DNA of 50,615 bases from Pseudomonas sp. IPO3778 (lineage in GTDB: Bacteria > Pseudomonadota > Gammaproteobacteria > Pseudomonadales > Pseudomonadaceae), in NCBI RefSeq assembly GCF_013386825.1, contig NZ_JACARC010000018.1, positions 1-50,615 on the forward strand, given 5' to 3'. Below are positions 15,488 through 24,201 of this stretch, in pieces. Under the pieces are notes generated by a model that had not been told where the DNA came from, did no database searches, and was given only the letters and a program-made list of their open reading frames with translations. Made by a program: the position numbers and the translations under genes. Each line of letters begins with the position of its first letter. Position 1 is the stretch's first letter.

Positions 15488-17869
15488 TTAAAACTCATAG
15501 TCGACGCTGGCCGTGAGCGTGCGCCCGGCGCCCGGGATGCCGTAGAGCTGGAAGCCGTCCAGGGATGAGCCGATCTGGCTGTAGTAGAACTTGTTGAACA
15601 CGTTGTTGAGGTTGAGGTTGACCGTGGTTTGTTTGGTCACCTTGTATTGCGCGGCCAGGTTGTTGAGCCAGTAGCCGGGGGCCTTTTCGTGGTCGCGGGT
15701 GTAGATGGCGTACACGCCGGACGGGCCGGTGGCGTAGCTGCTGTTGTTGTTCAGGCCGCCGACGTATTTGTTGTCGCTGTAGCGCCGGCGTCCTACGTAT
15801 TGCGCGCCGTAGCTCAGGCTCAGGTCGTCGGTGACGGCGTAGGTGGTCCACAGGTTGGCGGTCAGGTCGGGAACGTTCTTGGCTTCTTCGCCTTTGTTGG
15901 CGCCCTTGGTCTGGGTGCTCTTGAGCGCCGAGAACCCGCTGTACACCGTCCAGCGCGGGGTGATATTGCCTTGCAGGCCCAGCTCCACGCCGTCGACACG
16001 TTTGGCCGGGAGGGCGCGGACCGGGGCGCTTTCGCCATCCTGATATTCCCAGGAGTTGTCCAGTTCGGTGCGGAAAATCGCGGCGGTGACGTTCAGCAGG
16101 TCGTGGGCAATGTCCCACTTGGTGCCGATTTCGTAGGTTTTCGACTTGGCCGGGGTGTAGTTGCTGGTGCTGGCGGCGCCGTAGATCTGATTGTTGGTGG
16201 ACGCGCCCAAGGCCGACGGTTGTGCCGCCTCGCTGTAGGACACGTAGATGCTGCCGTTAGGCAACGGCTTGTACACCGCGCCAACGCGACCGCTCACGGC
16301 GCCGTCGGTGCTGTTGATGGACGCCTGGCCACGCTGGGTGGTCTCGGCCTGCCAGTTGTCGTAGCGCAGGGAACCGAGCACTTGCCACTGTTCGTTCAGG
16401 GTGATGGTGTCACCCAGGTAGATACCGGCGTTGTCGATCACCGAGCGAGGCTGGCCTTCGCCCTTGGTCACCGTGGTGCTGGCAAAGCTGTGGTTCGGGT
16501 CGTTCATGTCAAAGAACAGATCGCCCGCCGGCACCTCGGCGTTGCGTTTCAGGCCGCCGTAGGTCTCGTGATAGAACTCAAGCCCGCTGACCACGGCGTG
16601 TTCCAGGCTGCCGGTATTGAGCGTGAAGGCGAAGTCGGTCTGGTTGTCGAGAATGGTGTAGCGCGTCGACTGACCGAAGTCGCTGCCCCGCAGAATGCCG
16701 TAGGCGGTGTTACCGCTGTTGGTATATCCCGGGTAGGCATTCACCGTGCTGCCGGGGACTTGGCTGATCGGTCCTACGCCCGTGTAGCCCAAGGTCGCAC
16801 AGCGTGTGCCGGTGCAGGTTTTCTGGCCATTGGCGTTGGCGGCAAAGAAGCGTGCGGGTGAAAGCACCGCGAAGTTGTCGGTGCGCTCCCACTTGGTCTG
16901 GTTTTTCAGGGTCGCTTCGTTCCAGTCGAAATCATGCTCGAAGCGGGTGGTCAGCGAGGTGGTTTTGGTTTGCTGGGTGTACAGGTGCGAATCGCCGTAC
17001 CAATTGGAGCGCTTCACGCCGGGCATGCGGTCGCCATCGGTGCCGCGCTGGATCGGTACGCCACCGTCCGGGGTGTTGTCGTCCTTCTGGTAGAAGGTGT
17101 CGATAAACAGGCGGGTGTCGGTGCCCAGGCCGAAGCCGAGGGACGTCGCGATGCCCCAGCGGTCGTAGTCCACGTCGTCGCGCTCGGCCACCTGGTTGTA
17201 GTGCTTCATCAGGTTGATGCGCAGGGCGGTGGTGTCGTTCAGTTGTTTGTTGAAATCGCCCGTGAGGCGGCGGTAGCTGTCGGTGCCGATGCCGGCGGAG
17301 AGTTTGTTGGCATCCCCCAGGTGCGCTTCTTTGCTCACCAGGTTGACGCTGCCGCCTACAGCCGACACGCCGGATTCGATCGAACCGGTGCCCTTGAACA
17401 CTTCCGCCTGTTGCAGGTTGAAGGTGTCGGTACGGGTCGATTGGCCAGCATCCCGCACGCCGTCGACGGTCAGGCTTTGTTCCGAGGAAAAGCCGCGAAT
17501 CGAAAACAGGTCGCCCCAGCCCAGGTTGCCTTCGCCGGACATGAAGGTGATGCCCGGCACGTTGCGCAACACTTCCTGCAACGTCTGCGCGTTCTGCTCC
17601 TTGAGCACTTGCTGCGGGACGATGGTCACGCTTTGCGGCGCGTCCAGCAGGGGCTGGCTGATTTTTGCCGAGGTCACCCGGTCCACCTTGAAGGTGGAGG
17701 TGGCTTCGCCATCGACTTTGATTTCCGGCAGGCTCAGCACCGAATCATTGGACGCCGCCACGGGCGCATCGGCCCAGGCAGTGGGAGAAAGGCTGCCGGC
17801 GGCAAGCAGGCCAAACATCGGCGCAAGGGTAGAGGGCAGCGACAAGGCGCGAGGGGAAGGCAATGGCAT
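15488..17869 (-). CDS. TonB-dependent siderophore receptor (Fiu/PiuA-like)
   Basis: This 793-aa outer-membrane receptor has a signal peptide at about 1-33 (cut after AWA), a possible TonB box near 41-53 (SVLSLPEIKV) and a plug with DAPQSVTIVPQQVL, RGFSSEQSLTVDGVRD and GSVNLVSKEA. A 22-strand barrel follows, ending LTASVDYEF with a terminal Phe as barrel proteins do. A Cys pair (CTGTRC) sits in an extracellular-loop region. The PiuC gene next to it points to a catecholate-type ligand, as for PiuA and Fiu. It is divergent from a two-component system, and a Fur-like box lies 16-40 nt upstream of the ATG. Confidence 0.92.
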   Translation of the reverse strand: MPLPSPRALSLPSTLAPMFGLLAAGSLSPTAWADAPVAASNDSVLSLPEIKVDGEATSTFKVDRVTSAKISQPLLDAPQSVTIVPQQVLKEQNAQTLQEVLRNVPGITFMSGEGNLGWGDLFSIRGFSSEQSLTVDGVRDAGQSTRTDTFNLQQAEVFKGTGSIESGVSAVGGSVNLVSKEAHLGDANKLSAGIGTDSYRRLTGDFNKQLNDTTALRINLMKHYNQVAERDDVDYDRWGIATSLGFGLGTDTRLFIDTFYQKDDNTPDGGVPIQRGTDGDRMPGVKRSNWYGDSHLYTQQTKTTSLTTRFEHDFDWNEATLKNQTKWERTDNFAVLSPARFFAANANGQKTCTGTRCATLGYTGVGPISQVPGSTVNAYPGYTNSGNTAYGILRGSDFGQSTRYTILDNQTDFAFTLNTGSLEHAVVSGLEFYHETYGGLKRNAEVPAGDLFFDMNDPNHSFASTTVTKGEGQPRSVIDNAGIYLGDTITLNEQWQVLGSLRYDNWQAETTQRGQASINSTDGAVSGRVGAVYKPLPNGSIYVSYSEAAQPSALGASTNNQIYGAASTSNYTPAKSKTYEIGTKWDIAHDLLNVTAAIFRTELDNSWEYQDGESAPVRALPAKRVDGVELGLQGNITPRWTVYSGFSALKSTQTKGANKGEEAKNVPDLTANLWTTYAVTDDLSLSYGAQYVGRRRYSDNKYVGGLNNNSSYATGPSGVYAIYTRDHEKAPGYWLNNLAAQYKVTKQTTVNLNLNNVFNKFYYSQIGSSLDGFQLYGIPGAGRTLTASVDYEF

Positions 17870-17884
17870 TCAGAGTGACCTAGG

Positions 17885-17909
17885 CTAAATTACAATTAAT
17901 CTCATTTAG
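17885..17909. promoter_or_regulatory. Candidate Fur box
   Basis: This 25-nt near-palindrome matches its own complement at 18 of 24 off-centre positions. On the minus strand its core reads TGAGATTAATTGTAA, which matches the 7-1-7 Fur consensus TGATAATnATTATCA at 10 of 14 positions. It lies just upstream of the siderophore receptor start, as expected for iron repression. Promoter boxes were not resolved. Confidence 0.6.
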
Positions 17910-17912
17910 ATT

Positions 17913-17935
17913 CGGTAGTCTAAAGACCGATACCG
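17913..17935. promoter_or_regulatory. Inverted repeat in the receptor/two-component intergenic region
   Basis: The arms CGGTA-GTCT and AGAC-TACCG pair around AA, with a 3-nt bulge on the right. It sits between the Fur-like box and the response-regulator start. A second, looser pair (tgtaatg at 17954 and cattaca near 17993) lies further along. Either could be a binding site for the adjacent OmpR-type regulator; this is inferred from position only. Confidence 0.35.
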
Positions 17936-18065
17936 GGCGTCATGCCGTGGCTTTGTAATGTGGATGCGCGATTACCGCTTACCACAACATTCCATTACAT
18001 TTGCGCGTACTCCCGGCTGACGTTTCGGCTATCTCCTGCCTTTTGAGTTTCGGACGAGTTGCCCC

Positions 18066-18776
18066 ATGGCCAAACAAGACCACCTGCTGATCGTTGATGA
18101 CGACCCGCAAATCCGCCAACTGTTGTGTGACTACCTGAGTGACGCCGGTTTTCAGGTGTCCACTGCCGGCGACGGCAAGGAAATGCGCCGTCGCCTGGCG
18201 CTGAACGTCATCGACCTGATCGTGCTCGACCTGATGCTGCCCGGCGAAGACGGCCTGAGTTTGTGCCGTGAATTGCGGGTCAGCTCCAACACGCCGGTGA
18301 TCATGCTCACCGCCAAGGGCACGCTGATCGACCGGATCGTCGGCCTGGAGATCGGCGCCGACGATTATTTGCCCAAGCCGTTCGACCCACGGGAATTGCT
18401 GGTGCGAATCAAGGTGGTGCTGCGCCGGGTGCAGAGTTTTCCCGACCGGGCGCGGCTGGACGAAGCGCCGAGTATCAGCTTCGCCGGCTGGCAGCTGGAC
18501 ACCCGGGCGCGGCAATTGCTCTCGCCGGACGGCGTGGTGGTGAGCCTCGGCAACTCCGATTACCGGGTGTTGCGCCTGCTGTTGCAGCACCCCAACCGGC
18601 CGCTGAGCCGCGACTTCTTGCTCAACCACGTGTTCGACAAGGACAGCACGCCATTCGATCGCTCCATTGATGTGTGCGTCAGCCGCCTGCGCTCGCAATT
18701 GCCGGCCGGGCTGATCAAGACCGTGCGCAATGAGGGCTACATGCTCACCGCCGACGACGTGGCGCTGCAATCGTGA
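18066..18776 (+). CDS. OmpR-family response regulator
   Basis: This 236-aa regulator has a receiver domain with the acidic pocket D11-D13, phospho-acceptor D55 (IVLDLMLPGEDG) and K104 (LPKPFD), then a winged-helix DNA-binding domain (about 140-230, ending VRNEGYMLT). It is paired with the histidine kinase gene by a 4-nt GTGA overlap. Its position, divergent from the iron island, suggests control of siderophore uptake, as PirRS-type systems do. The signal is unknown. Confidence 0.93.
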   Translation: MAKQDHLLIVDDDPQIRQLLCDYLSDAGFQVSTAGDGKEMRRRLALNVIDLIVLDLMLPGEDGLSLCRELRVSSNTPVIMLTAKGTLIDRIVGLEIGADDYLPKPFDPRELLVRIKVVLRRVQSFPDRARLDEAPSISFAGWQLDTRARQLLSPDGVVVSLGNSDYRVLRLLLQHPNRPLSRDFLLNHVFDKDSTPFDRSIDVCVSRLRSQLPAGLIKTVRNEGYMLTADDVALQS

Positions 18777-20164
18777 CACTGCTGCCGCGTTCGCTGTTTG
18801 GCCGGCTGGTGCTGATTCTGGTCAGCGGCATGCTCGCGGCCCAGGCCCTGACCAGCAGCATCTGGTACGACATGCGTCATGGCCAGGTCCTGGAAATCCC
18901 CAGCCGGCTGATTGCCACGCGGCTGGCGGACGTGGTGCGGCTGGTGCACAGCGATCCGGCGCAGGCTGATGTGCTGATCAAGATGCTGGACACACCGCGT
19001 TTTCACCTGACCTTGAGTGATCAGGCCAGTGATGTGGCCAGTAGTATCAGCGGCAGCGACCAGGCCACCGAGCGTTTGCTCAATAAAGTGCTCTCGGAAA
19101 AGACCGGCTACACCCAGAACCTGCACCTGTTGAGCCTCAAGTTGCTGGACGCTGAAGGCCATCACGCGGGGCTGTCGACCTTGCTCGGTTCCAAACCGGT
19201 GGTGGGACAGTTCCTGATTGACCTGCGTTTGCCGGACGGGCGCTGGCTGCAGGTGCAGGCCACCGAGGAGCAGGGCTGGACCAGTACGTCGCCGATGGAC
19301 TTGCTGTTCGACTACGTGATGCGCATTTACTTGCTGCGGGTATTGGTGCTGGTGATCATCGCCCTGGTGGCGGTGCGCCTGGCCATTCGCCCGCTCAATG
19401 CCCTGGCCAAGGCTGCCGAAGCGTTGGGCCGGGACATTCAGCGGCCACCGTTGGCTGTTGATGGCCCCACGGAAGTGCGCCGCGCCGCCCAGGCGTTCAA
19501 TGCCATGCAGCAGCGGCTGATCGCCAACATTGCTGAACGCACGCGCTTCCTCGCGGCGATTTCCCACGACCTGCGGTCGCCCATCACACGCCTGCGGTTG
19601 CGCACGGAAATGCTCGACGACAACCGCACCAAGGAACGTTTTCGCAGCGACCTGGAGGAAATGGAACACATGGTTGCCAGCACCCTGGACTTTGTCAGCA
19701 GCGGTGAAATCAACGAGAAGCGCCAGAACATCGACATCAACGCCTTGCTGCAAAGCTTGCAAGCGGACCTGCAGGATGTGGGAGAGACCGTCACGATAGA
19801 GGGGCGGGCCAAACAGCCATTGCCCGGATACGCCCGCAGCCTCAAGCGTTGTGTGCAGAACCTGCTGGAGAACGCGGTGCGTTATGGCAGTGAGGTGGTG
19901 GTGCGGGTTGAGGACAAGGCGCCCAGCCTGAAGATTGTGATCAGCGACCGTGGGCCGGGGATTCCCCAGGAACAGCTGGAGCAGGTGATGGAGCCGTTCT
20001 ACCGGGTGGAAGGCTCACGCAATGCCGAGACCGGCGGGTACGGGCTGGGGTTGAGCATCGCGCATACGATTGCCAGTGCCCATGATGGGCGGTTGAGCTT
20101 GAGTAATCGGGAAGGCGGGGGATTGGAGGTGGTGTTGCAGTTTCAGCGCAAAATTCCAGCTTGA
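18773..20164 (+). CDS. Sensor histidine kinase
   Basis: This 463-aa inner-membrane kinase starts at GTG within the regulator's stop. It has TM1 (about 8-30), a periplasmic sensor region (31-182), TM2 (about 184-203), a HAMP segment, a HisKA domain with H265 (AAISHDLRSPITRLR) and a HATPase domain (NLLENAVRYG; SDRGPGIP; GGYGLGLSIAH). All catalytic boxes are intact. The partner is the overlapping response regulator. Confidence 0.93.
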   Translation: MTLLPRSLFGRLVLILVSGMLAAQALTSSIWYDMRHGQVLEIPSRLIATRLADVVRLVHSDPAQADVLIKMLDTPRFHLTLSDQASDVASSISGSDQATERLLNKVLSEKTGYTQNLHLLSLKLLDAEGHHAGLSTLLGSKPVVGQFLIDLRLPDGRWLQVQATEEQGWTSTSPMDLLFDYVMRIYLLRVLVLVIIALVAVRLAIRPLNALAKAAEALGRDIQRPPLAVDGPTEVRRAAQAFNAMQQRLIANIAERTRFLAAISHDLRSPITRLRLRTEMLDDNRTKERFRSDLEEMEHMVASTLDFVSSGEINEKRQNIDINALLQSLQADLQDVGETVTIEGRAKQPLPGYARSLKRCVQNLLENAVRYGSEVVVRVEDKAPSLKIVISDRGPGIPQEQLEQVMEPFYRVEGSRNAETGGYGLGLSIAHTIASAHDGRLSLSNREGGGLEVVLQFQRKIPA

Positions 20165-20177
20165 AATACGGTCAAAA

Positions 20178-20266
20178 TGTGGGAGCTGGCTTGCCTGCGA
20201 TAGCGGTGTTTCAGTCACACCAATGTTGTCTGAAAGATTGCTATCGCAGGCAAGCCAGCTCCCACA
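20178..20266. repeat. Paired inverted REP, class C copy 2
   Basis: The outer arms are the same as at 13549-13620 (tgtgggagctggcttgcctg plus complement), with the stem extended through cgatag. It lies between the convergent histidine kinase and SEC-C genes and may serve as a bidirectional terminator. Confidence 0.88.
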
Positions 20267-20285
20267 CTGACCAGTGTTCAGGGCA

Positions 20286-20486
20286 TCAAGCCCCGTGGCA
20301 CTTCTTGAATTTCTTCTCGCTGCCGCACGGGCAAGGATCGTTACGACCCACATCCTTCAACGTGTTGCGCACCGGCTCCTGGTGAGCGTGGCCGCAGTTT
20401 GGGCCGTGGACATGGCCGTGGTCGTGATCATGGTGATCGTGGTCGTGGTTGCAGTCAGGACCATGGACATGGGGTTGCTGAGTCAT
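20286..20486 (-). CDS. Small His-rich SEC-C zinc-motif protein
   Basis: This 66-aa protein has an N-terminal half that is a His/Asp-rich stretch (about residues 6-36, with repeated HGP and HDHD patterns) and ends in a SEC-C motif [17 protein letters not shown] (C52, C54, C63, H64). SEC-C motifs bind zinc, as in the SecA C-terminus. The His-rich part could bind more zinc or nickel. It overlaps the upstream lipoprotein gene by 4 nt. Function is unknown. Confidence 0.85.
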   Translation of the reverse strand: MTQQPHVHGPDCNHDHDHHDHDHGHVHGPNCGHAHQEPVRNTLKDVGRNDPCPCGSEKKFKKCHGA

Positions 20487-20983
20487 CGATGTCGCTCCGG
20501 AATAAAATCGCCGGGCATTATCTCGCCATTGCGCCGCACCTGCACGTCGTTCCCGATAAATAAACCGGTTTTCAGTTCGCCTTCAAGGCGATAGGGCACG
20601 GGCTCCCGCGGATTTTTCAACATGTCGACCACCTCGCGGATCTGCGGCCACAGGTTGGTGCGCACCGATACCCGGAAAAAAGCGTGGCTGTGGGGCGGCA
20701 CGGTCAGCCATTCATTGGACTCGCCTTCGGTCAGCAGCATAGTGCCCAGGGTGACCTTGTACACCAGGCCGCGCACCGTCAGGTCGTTGTCATCGCGGTT
20801 ATCCACACGGAAATACAGCTTGAACTTCTGCTCCAGCAGCTTGACCCGCACGGGATCGACCTTGACCAGCCGAACCTCGGGGGCGGGCGCATCGTCGGCA
20901 AACCAGGACGCGCAGCCGGACAGCCCGAGCATCAATGCCAGCAGAAGGCTGTAAGTCCTGAATACCCGCGCTTGAGAAACCAT
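20483..20983 (-). CDS. LEA type 2 family lipoprotein
   Basis: This 166-aa protein has a signal sequence and lipobox LSGC (Cys24) followed by a WHy/LEA-2 beta-sandwich domain ([20 protein letters not shown]). Family members are associated with stress protection; the role here is not known. It lies in the minus-strand row between ychJ-like and SEC-C genes and shares a 4-nt overlap with the latter. Confidence 0.82.
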   Translation of the reverse strand: MVSQARVFRTYSLLLALMLGLSGCASWFADDAPAPEVRLVKVDPVRVKLLEQKFKLYFRVDNRDDNDLTVRGLVYKVTLGTMLLTEGESNEWLTVPPHSHAFFRVSVRTNLWPQIREVVDMLKNPREPVPYRLEGELKTGLFIGNDVQVRRNGEIMPGDFIPERHR

Positions 20984-21044
20984 GCCGTTACTCCGTATGA
21001 AGAGTCAGCATAGCAAGCACGAGCCCGCCGGGTATCAACGAATG

Positions 21045-21515
21045 TCAGAGGTAGCCGGAACAGCACTTCTTGAATTTCTGCCCGCTGCCGCACAGACAGG
21101 CGTCATTGCGCCCGGCCTTCACGTCCACCGTCGGGTCGATGAAGTACCAGTGTTCCTTGTTCTGTACGAATGAGGAGCGCTCACGGTGGCTGTGTTCGCC
21201 GGTGCTGTCGTGCCAGCGGGCGGTAAAGGTCACGAAGGCATGTTCCGGCTGGCCGCCGAACACCTCGGAGCTTTCCACTGAAAGGCCCAGCCAGGTGCTT
21301 TGGGCGCTCCAGGCGCCGATGGCCGCGGTGTCCAGTCCCGCCTGTTGTGCGGGCAGGGTGGTGGTTACCAGGTAGTCCACCAGGCCCAGCACATAGGCGC
21401 TGTAGCGCGAGCGCATCAACGCTTCGGCGCATGGTGCCGGGTGGCCAGCGTGGTAATGGCCGCAGCAGGCATCCAGCAGGTTGCCACTGCCGCAGGGGCA
21501 AATGGATGTACTCAT
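21045..21515 (-). CDS. YchJ family protein with two SEC-C motifs
   Basis: This 156-aa protein has an N-terminal Cys cluster [14 protein letters not shown], a central NTF2-like region ([18 protein letters not shown]) and a C-terminal SEC-C motif [13 protein letters not shown]. This matches E. coli YchJ in layout. I chose the ATG at 21515 (MSTSICPCG); a further in-frame start at 21539 would overlap the gene upstream. Biochemical function is unknown. The gene begins 4 nt after the stop of the methyltransferase-like gene, suggesting one transcript. Confidence 0.88.
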   Translation of the reverse strand: MSTSICPCGSGNLLDACCGHYHAGHPAPCAEALMRSRYSAYVLGLVDYLVTTTLPAQQAGLDTAAIGAWSAQSTWLGLSVESSEVFGGQPEHAFVTFTARWHDSTGEHSHRERSSFVQNKEHWYFIDPTVDVKAGRNDACLCGSGQKFKKCCSGYL

Positions 21516-21519
21516 CGGG

Positions 21520-22017
21520 TTACCACCAATACTTTCCAAAGTTTTCCGGGTTGGCCCAGAAGCGGGCGTTCAGCCAATCCGGCACCTGCTTATAGTCAAG
21601 CAGATCATAGGTAAACAGCGTCAAAACCTGATCGTCCCGCTGGAAACGCTCGCTGGCTTGCAGGGCCAGGGAGAAGAAGTCGGTGTCTTGCCAGTGGCAG
21701 GCGGCCAGGTCCACCAGCACTGCAATGCGGCTGGCGTTGAGGTTGCGGATGCCCCCCAACAGGGTCAGGCCCGCAGGTTTTGACAGGTGTTCCAGGCAGT
21801 CGACCACCAGGGCCAGGTCAAAACGCTGGGCGGCGAGGTCGGCGGGCAAGGGGCCAGGCTCGGCAAAGGACACCACGGTATCCGGGTGGGCCTCTTTGAA
21901 CGCATCCAACGCCGGGAACTGGCTGGCACCCAATAACAGCAGGCGTTTGGGCGCGTGTAGATCAAGCAGCGCGGCGAGCGCTTGCTGGGGTGTACGGGTA
22001 GAAATACCGGCGGTCAT
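21520..22017 (-). CDS. Small methyltransferase-like protein (DUF6231-type)
   Basis: This 165-aa protein has a Rossmann-like core ([28 protein letters not shown]) like class I SAM methyltransferases but is short, and a clear SAM glycine loop is missing. The C-terminus is aromatic ([16 protein letters not shown]). It resembles pseudomonad proteins labelled DUF6231, though I recall that family name with moderate confidence. The ATG at 22017 has GAGGAT upstream; the longer open frame is rejected. It is the first gene of a four-gene minus-strand row. Confidence 0.7.
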   Translation of the reverse strand: MTAGISTRTPQQALAALLDLHAPKRLLLLGASQFPALDAFKEAHPDTVVSFAEPGPLPADLAAQRFDLALVVDCLEHLSKPAGLTLLGGIRNLNASRIAVLVDLAACHWQDTDFFSLALQASERFQRDDQVLTLFTYDLLDYKQVPDWLNARFWANPENFGKYWW

Positions 22018-22197
22018 CGAAGATCCTCGCATCAGGACCGTAGAGACTAGCCTGCCTGAGCGTGCGGGCCTAGAGCGGGCGGCGACAATAAACAGCCCGG
22101 CCCAATGAATACAGGGGTGTGACACGCTGGCGCAGATGAAAAGAGCCGTCTTTACTCCACCCATCGGCCCCCGCCGATCCCCTCAGGAGAAAGTCAG

Positions 22198-22893
22198 ATG
22201 AGCATCATGCGGACAGCTCTACCCTTGGTTCTGCTAACCGGAGTATTGACAGGTTGCGCAGGCTTGCAAAAAACCGATTGGCCCACCTGCGCTGCGGTCG
22301 GCGGTGTGACGGGAGCGGCCATCGGTGCGACCCAAAGCTCTTCCTATGCGGGCTATGGCGCGCTGCTGATCGGCGGCATGGCCGGCGCCTACTGCTGGGT
22401 GCACGGCGATGGCGATGAAGACGGCGACGGTGTGCCGGACAGCCGCGACAAGTGCCCTGGCACGCCCAAAGGGGTGCAGGTGGATGCCAATGGCTGCCCA
22501 CCGGTTCCGGTCGCGGTGGTTCAAGAGGAAGTGGTGGTGGTCAAGGAAGAGACCATCGTGATCCGTGACGTGCACTTCGAGTTCGACTCCGCCAAGCTGA
22601 CGGCTGCCGACAAAACCAAGCTCGACACCATCGCCACCCGCCTGAAAAAAGAAGCCTCGAGTGCGCAACTGCGCGTCAGCGGGCATACCGACAGCGTCGG
22701 TAAAGACGCCTACAACCAAAAACTCTCTGAACGACGCGCTCACTCGGTGACCGACTACCTGGTCAGTTCCGGCATCCCGCGTAGCAGTTTTGTCTCAGTG
22801 ACCGGCGCCGGCGAAAGCCATCCGGTGGCGGATAACAAAACCGCGGATGGCCGCGCCCTGAACCGTCGCGTGGAAATTCAGATCAACCGCTGA
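22198..22893 (+). CDS. OmpA-family outer-membrane lipoprotein with thrombospondin-3-like repeat
   Basis: This 231-aa protein has lipobox LTGC (Cys20), a Gly-rich hydrophobic segment (VGGVTGAAIGATQSS), then a calcium-binding TSP3-like stretch (GDEDGDGVPDSRDKCPGTP). A C-terminal OmpA domain (about 122-231) has the peptidoglycan-binding motif VSGHTDSVGKDAYNQKLSERR and ends NRRVEIQINR. It should anchor the outer membrane to peptidoglycan. It is a single gene followed by a strong terminator. Confidence 0.92.
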   Translation: MSIMRTALPLVLLTGVLTGCAGLQKTDWPTCAAVGGVTGAAIGATQSSSYAGYGALLIGGMAGAYCWVHGDGDEDGDGVPDSRDKCPGTPKGVQVDANGCPPVPVAVVQEEVVVVKEETIVIRDVHFEFDSAKLTAADKTKLDTIATRLKKEASSAQLRVSGHTDSVGKDAYNQKLSERRAHSVTDYLVSSGIPRSSFVSVTGAGESHPVADNKTADGRALNRRVEIQINR

Positions 22894-22904
22894 CACACCC
22901 TCAA

Positions 22905-22935
22905 GGCCCCTGTGGGATCCACAGGGGCCCCTTTA
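22905..22935 (+). terminator. Intrinsic terminator after the OmpA-like gene
   Basis: A perfect 11-bp stem (22905-22915 with 22919-22929) and 3-nt loop are followed by ccttta and a T-rich tract a little later. It starts 12 nt after the stop codon. Confidence 0.85.
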
Positions 22936-23021
22936 TCAATTTTTTAATCCTTCACTGGCACAACGCCCTTAGAAGTCGTTACTGTGCGCCCAAAGAATAA
23001 TGTGCAAGGGGAGCGTGCGGG

Positions 23022-23315
23022 ATGAAGGTGTTTTGGGGGCTGGGGAAGTGTTTGACGTTGGTGTTCTGGGTCGTGGTGGTGGTCAATCTGTTTACACCCC
23101 TGATCAATCCGTTTCACCTGTTGGTCAGTCTGGCCGGCAGCCTATTGTTGTTGACCCATATTCTTGAGCTGCTGTTGTTCAACGGCAGTGTGAAAAACCG
23201 TGCCCATCCCTGGCGTGACCGCTTGCAAATCCTGCTGGTGGGTATGTTCCATGTGCAGAGCTTTTCGGCGCCGGCACCGACTGATGATGTAAATAAGGAG
23301 GCCAATCATGCGTAA
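23022..23315 (+). CDS. DUF1145 small membrane protein
   Basis: This 97-aa protein has two hydrophobic helices (about 9-29 and 30-52) and a basic segment (KNRAHPWRDR) typical of DUF1145 proteins. It is probably an inner-membrane protein of unknown function. A GGGGAG site precedes the ATG. The last 8 nt overlap the collagen-like gene, so the two are likely co-translated. Confidence 0.8.
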   Translation: MKVFWGLGKCLTLVFWVVVVVNLFTPLINPFHLLVSLAGSLLLLTHILELLLFNGSVKNRAHPWRDRLQILLVGMFHVQSFSAPAPTDDVNKEANHA

Positions 23316-24066
23316 GGTTTTTCTGTTGGCCCTGCTGGTCAGCCCCATCGCCCTGGCCCAGAGCGTCAGCGTCGAGACCAACTCGTTGATGCGCCTGCCC
23401 AACAGCAGTGGCGTTTTGCAGCTGGAAAGGCTGGACGTGGCGGATTACGGCACCTTGCTGATTCCCGCCAATATCACTCAGGTGACGGTGGATGAATTGC
23501 ACCTGGGCCGCGACGCACGCATCGCCATCGTCCCCGGCAGCACTGCGCTGCAGTTGCAGGTGCGCCAGGCGCAGCTGGAACATGGTAGCCAGATCACCTC
23601 CCGTGGCGCACCGGGTACTCACGAACGTCCGGCCAAGGCCGGGCGCGATTTGATCTTGCGCATTAACTCCCTGACGGCCGATGAGCTGTCGGTGGATGCT
23701 CGCGGCGGTGCAGGCGCCCAGGGTTACGCCGGACTGGACGGTGCCAACGGTGAAGACCCGGGTTGCACCTGGGGCTCGGCCGGGCGCGGCGCCAATGGCG
23801 ACAACGGCGGCGACGGGCTGCCGGGTGCGGCGGGTGCGCAGGTTCGTGTGGAGCTGCCGCAGGACTTCCCAGGCGAGAAAATCAAAGTCTGGGTGGACGG
23901 CGGTGCCGGTGGTTTGGCGGGCACGGCGGGCAAACCGGGTAAAGGCGGGCAGTCCAAGGGGTGCCTGGTGTACCGCGCCGATGGCGGCGAGAAAGGCCGG
24001 GCCGGGTTGGAAGGGCAGCCGGGGCCAGCGGGGCCTGCGGGTGCTGTGACTGTTCAACGGCTTTAA
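23308..24066 (+). CDS. Secreted protein with collagen-like Gly-X-Y segments
   Basis: This 252-aa protein has a signal peptide at 1-17 (cut after IALA). A beta-rich region (about 20-130) precedes two blocks of Gly-X-Y triplets: about 134-180 (GAGAQGYAGLDGANGED and after) and about 205-247 (GGAGGLAGTAGKPGKGGQ; GEKGRAGLEGQPGPAGPAG). The blocks are short and interrupted. A strong AAGGAGG site lies inside the end of the DUF1145 gene. It is probably exported to the periplasm or surface. Bacterial collagen-like proteins often act in adhesion or spore/surface structure, but no function can be assigned here. Confidence 0.82.
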   Translation: MRKVFLLALLVSPIALAQSVSVETNSLMRLPNSSGVLQLERLDVADYGTLLIPANITQVTVDELHLGRDARIAIVPGSTALQLQVRQAQLEHGSQITSRGAPGTHERPAKAGRDLILRINSLTADELSVDARGGAGAQGYAGLDGANGEDPGCTWGSAGRGANGDNGGDGLPGAAGAQVRVELPQDFPGEKIKVWVDGGAGGLAGTAGKPGKGGQSKGCLVYRADGGEKGRAGLEGQPGPAGPAGAVTVQRL

Positions 24067-24075
24067 TGCTTTACC

Positions 24076-24188
24076 TGTGGCGAGGGAGCTTGCTCCCGCT
24101 GGGCTGCGTAGCGGCCCCAAAAAAAGCGGGAGCGCTGCGCACTCCAGCGGGAGCAAGCTCCCTCGCCACAGCAAGCCCCTCGCCACAG
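24076..24188. repeat. Long palindromic intergenic repeat, class D copy 2
   Basis: The arms tgtggcgagggagcttgctc and complement enclose a variable centre, and an extra partial arm (gcaagcccctcgccacag) is appended up to 24188. It lies between the convergent collagen-like and CopD-family genes. Confidence 0.82.
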
Positions 24189-24201
24189 GGTATGGGGTGC
24201 C

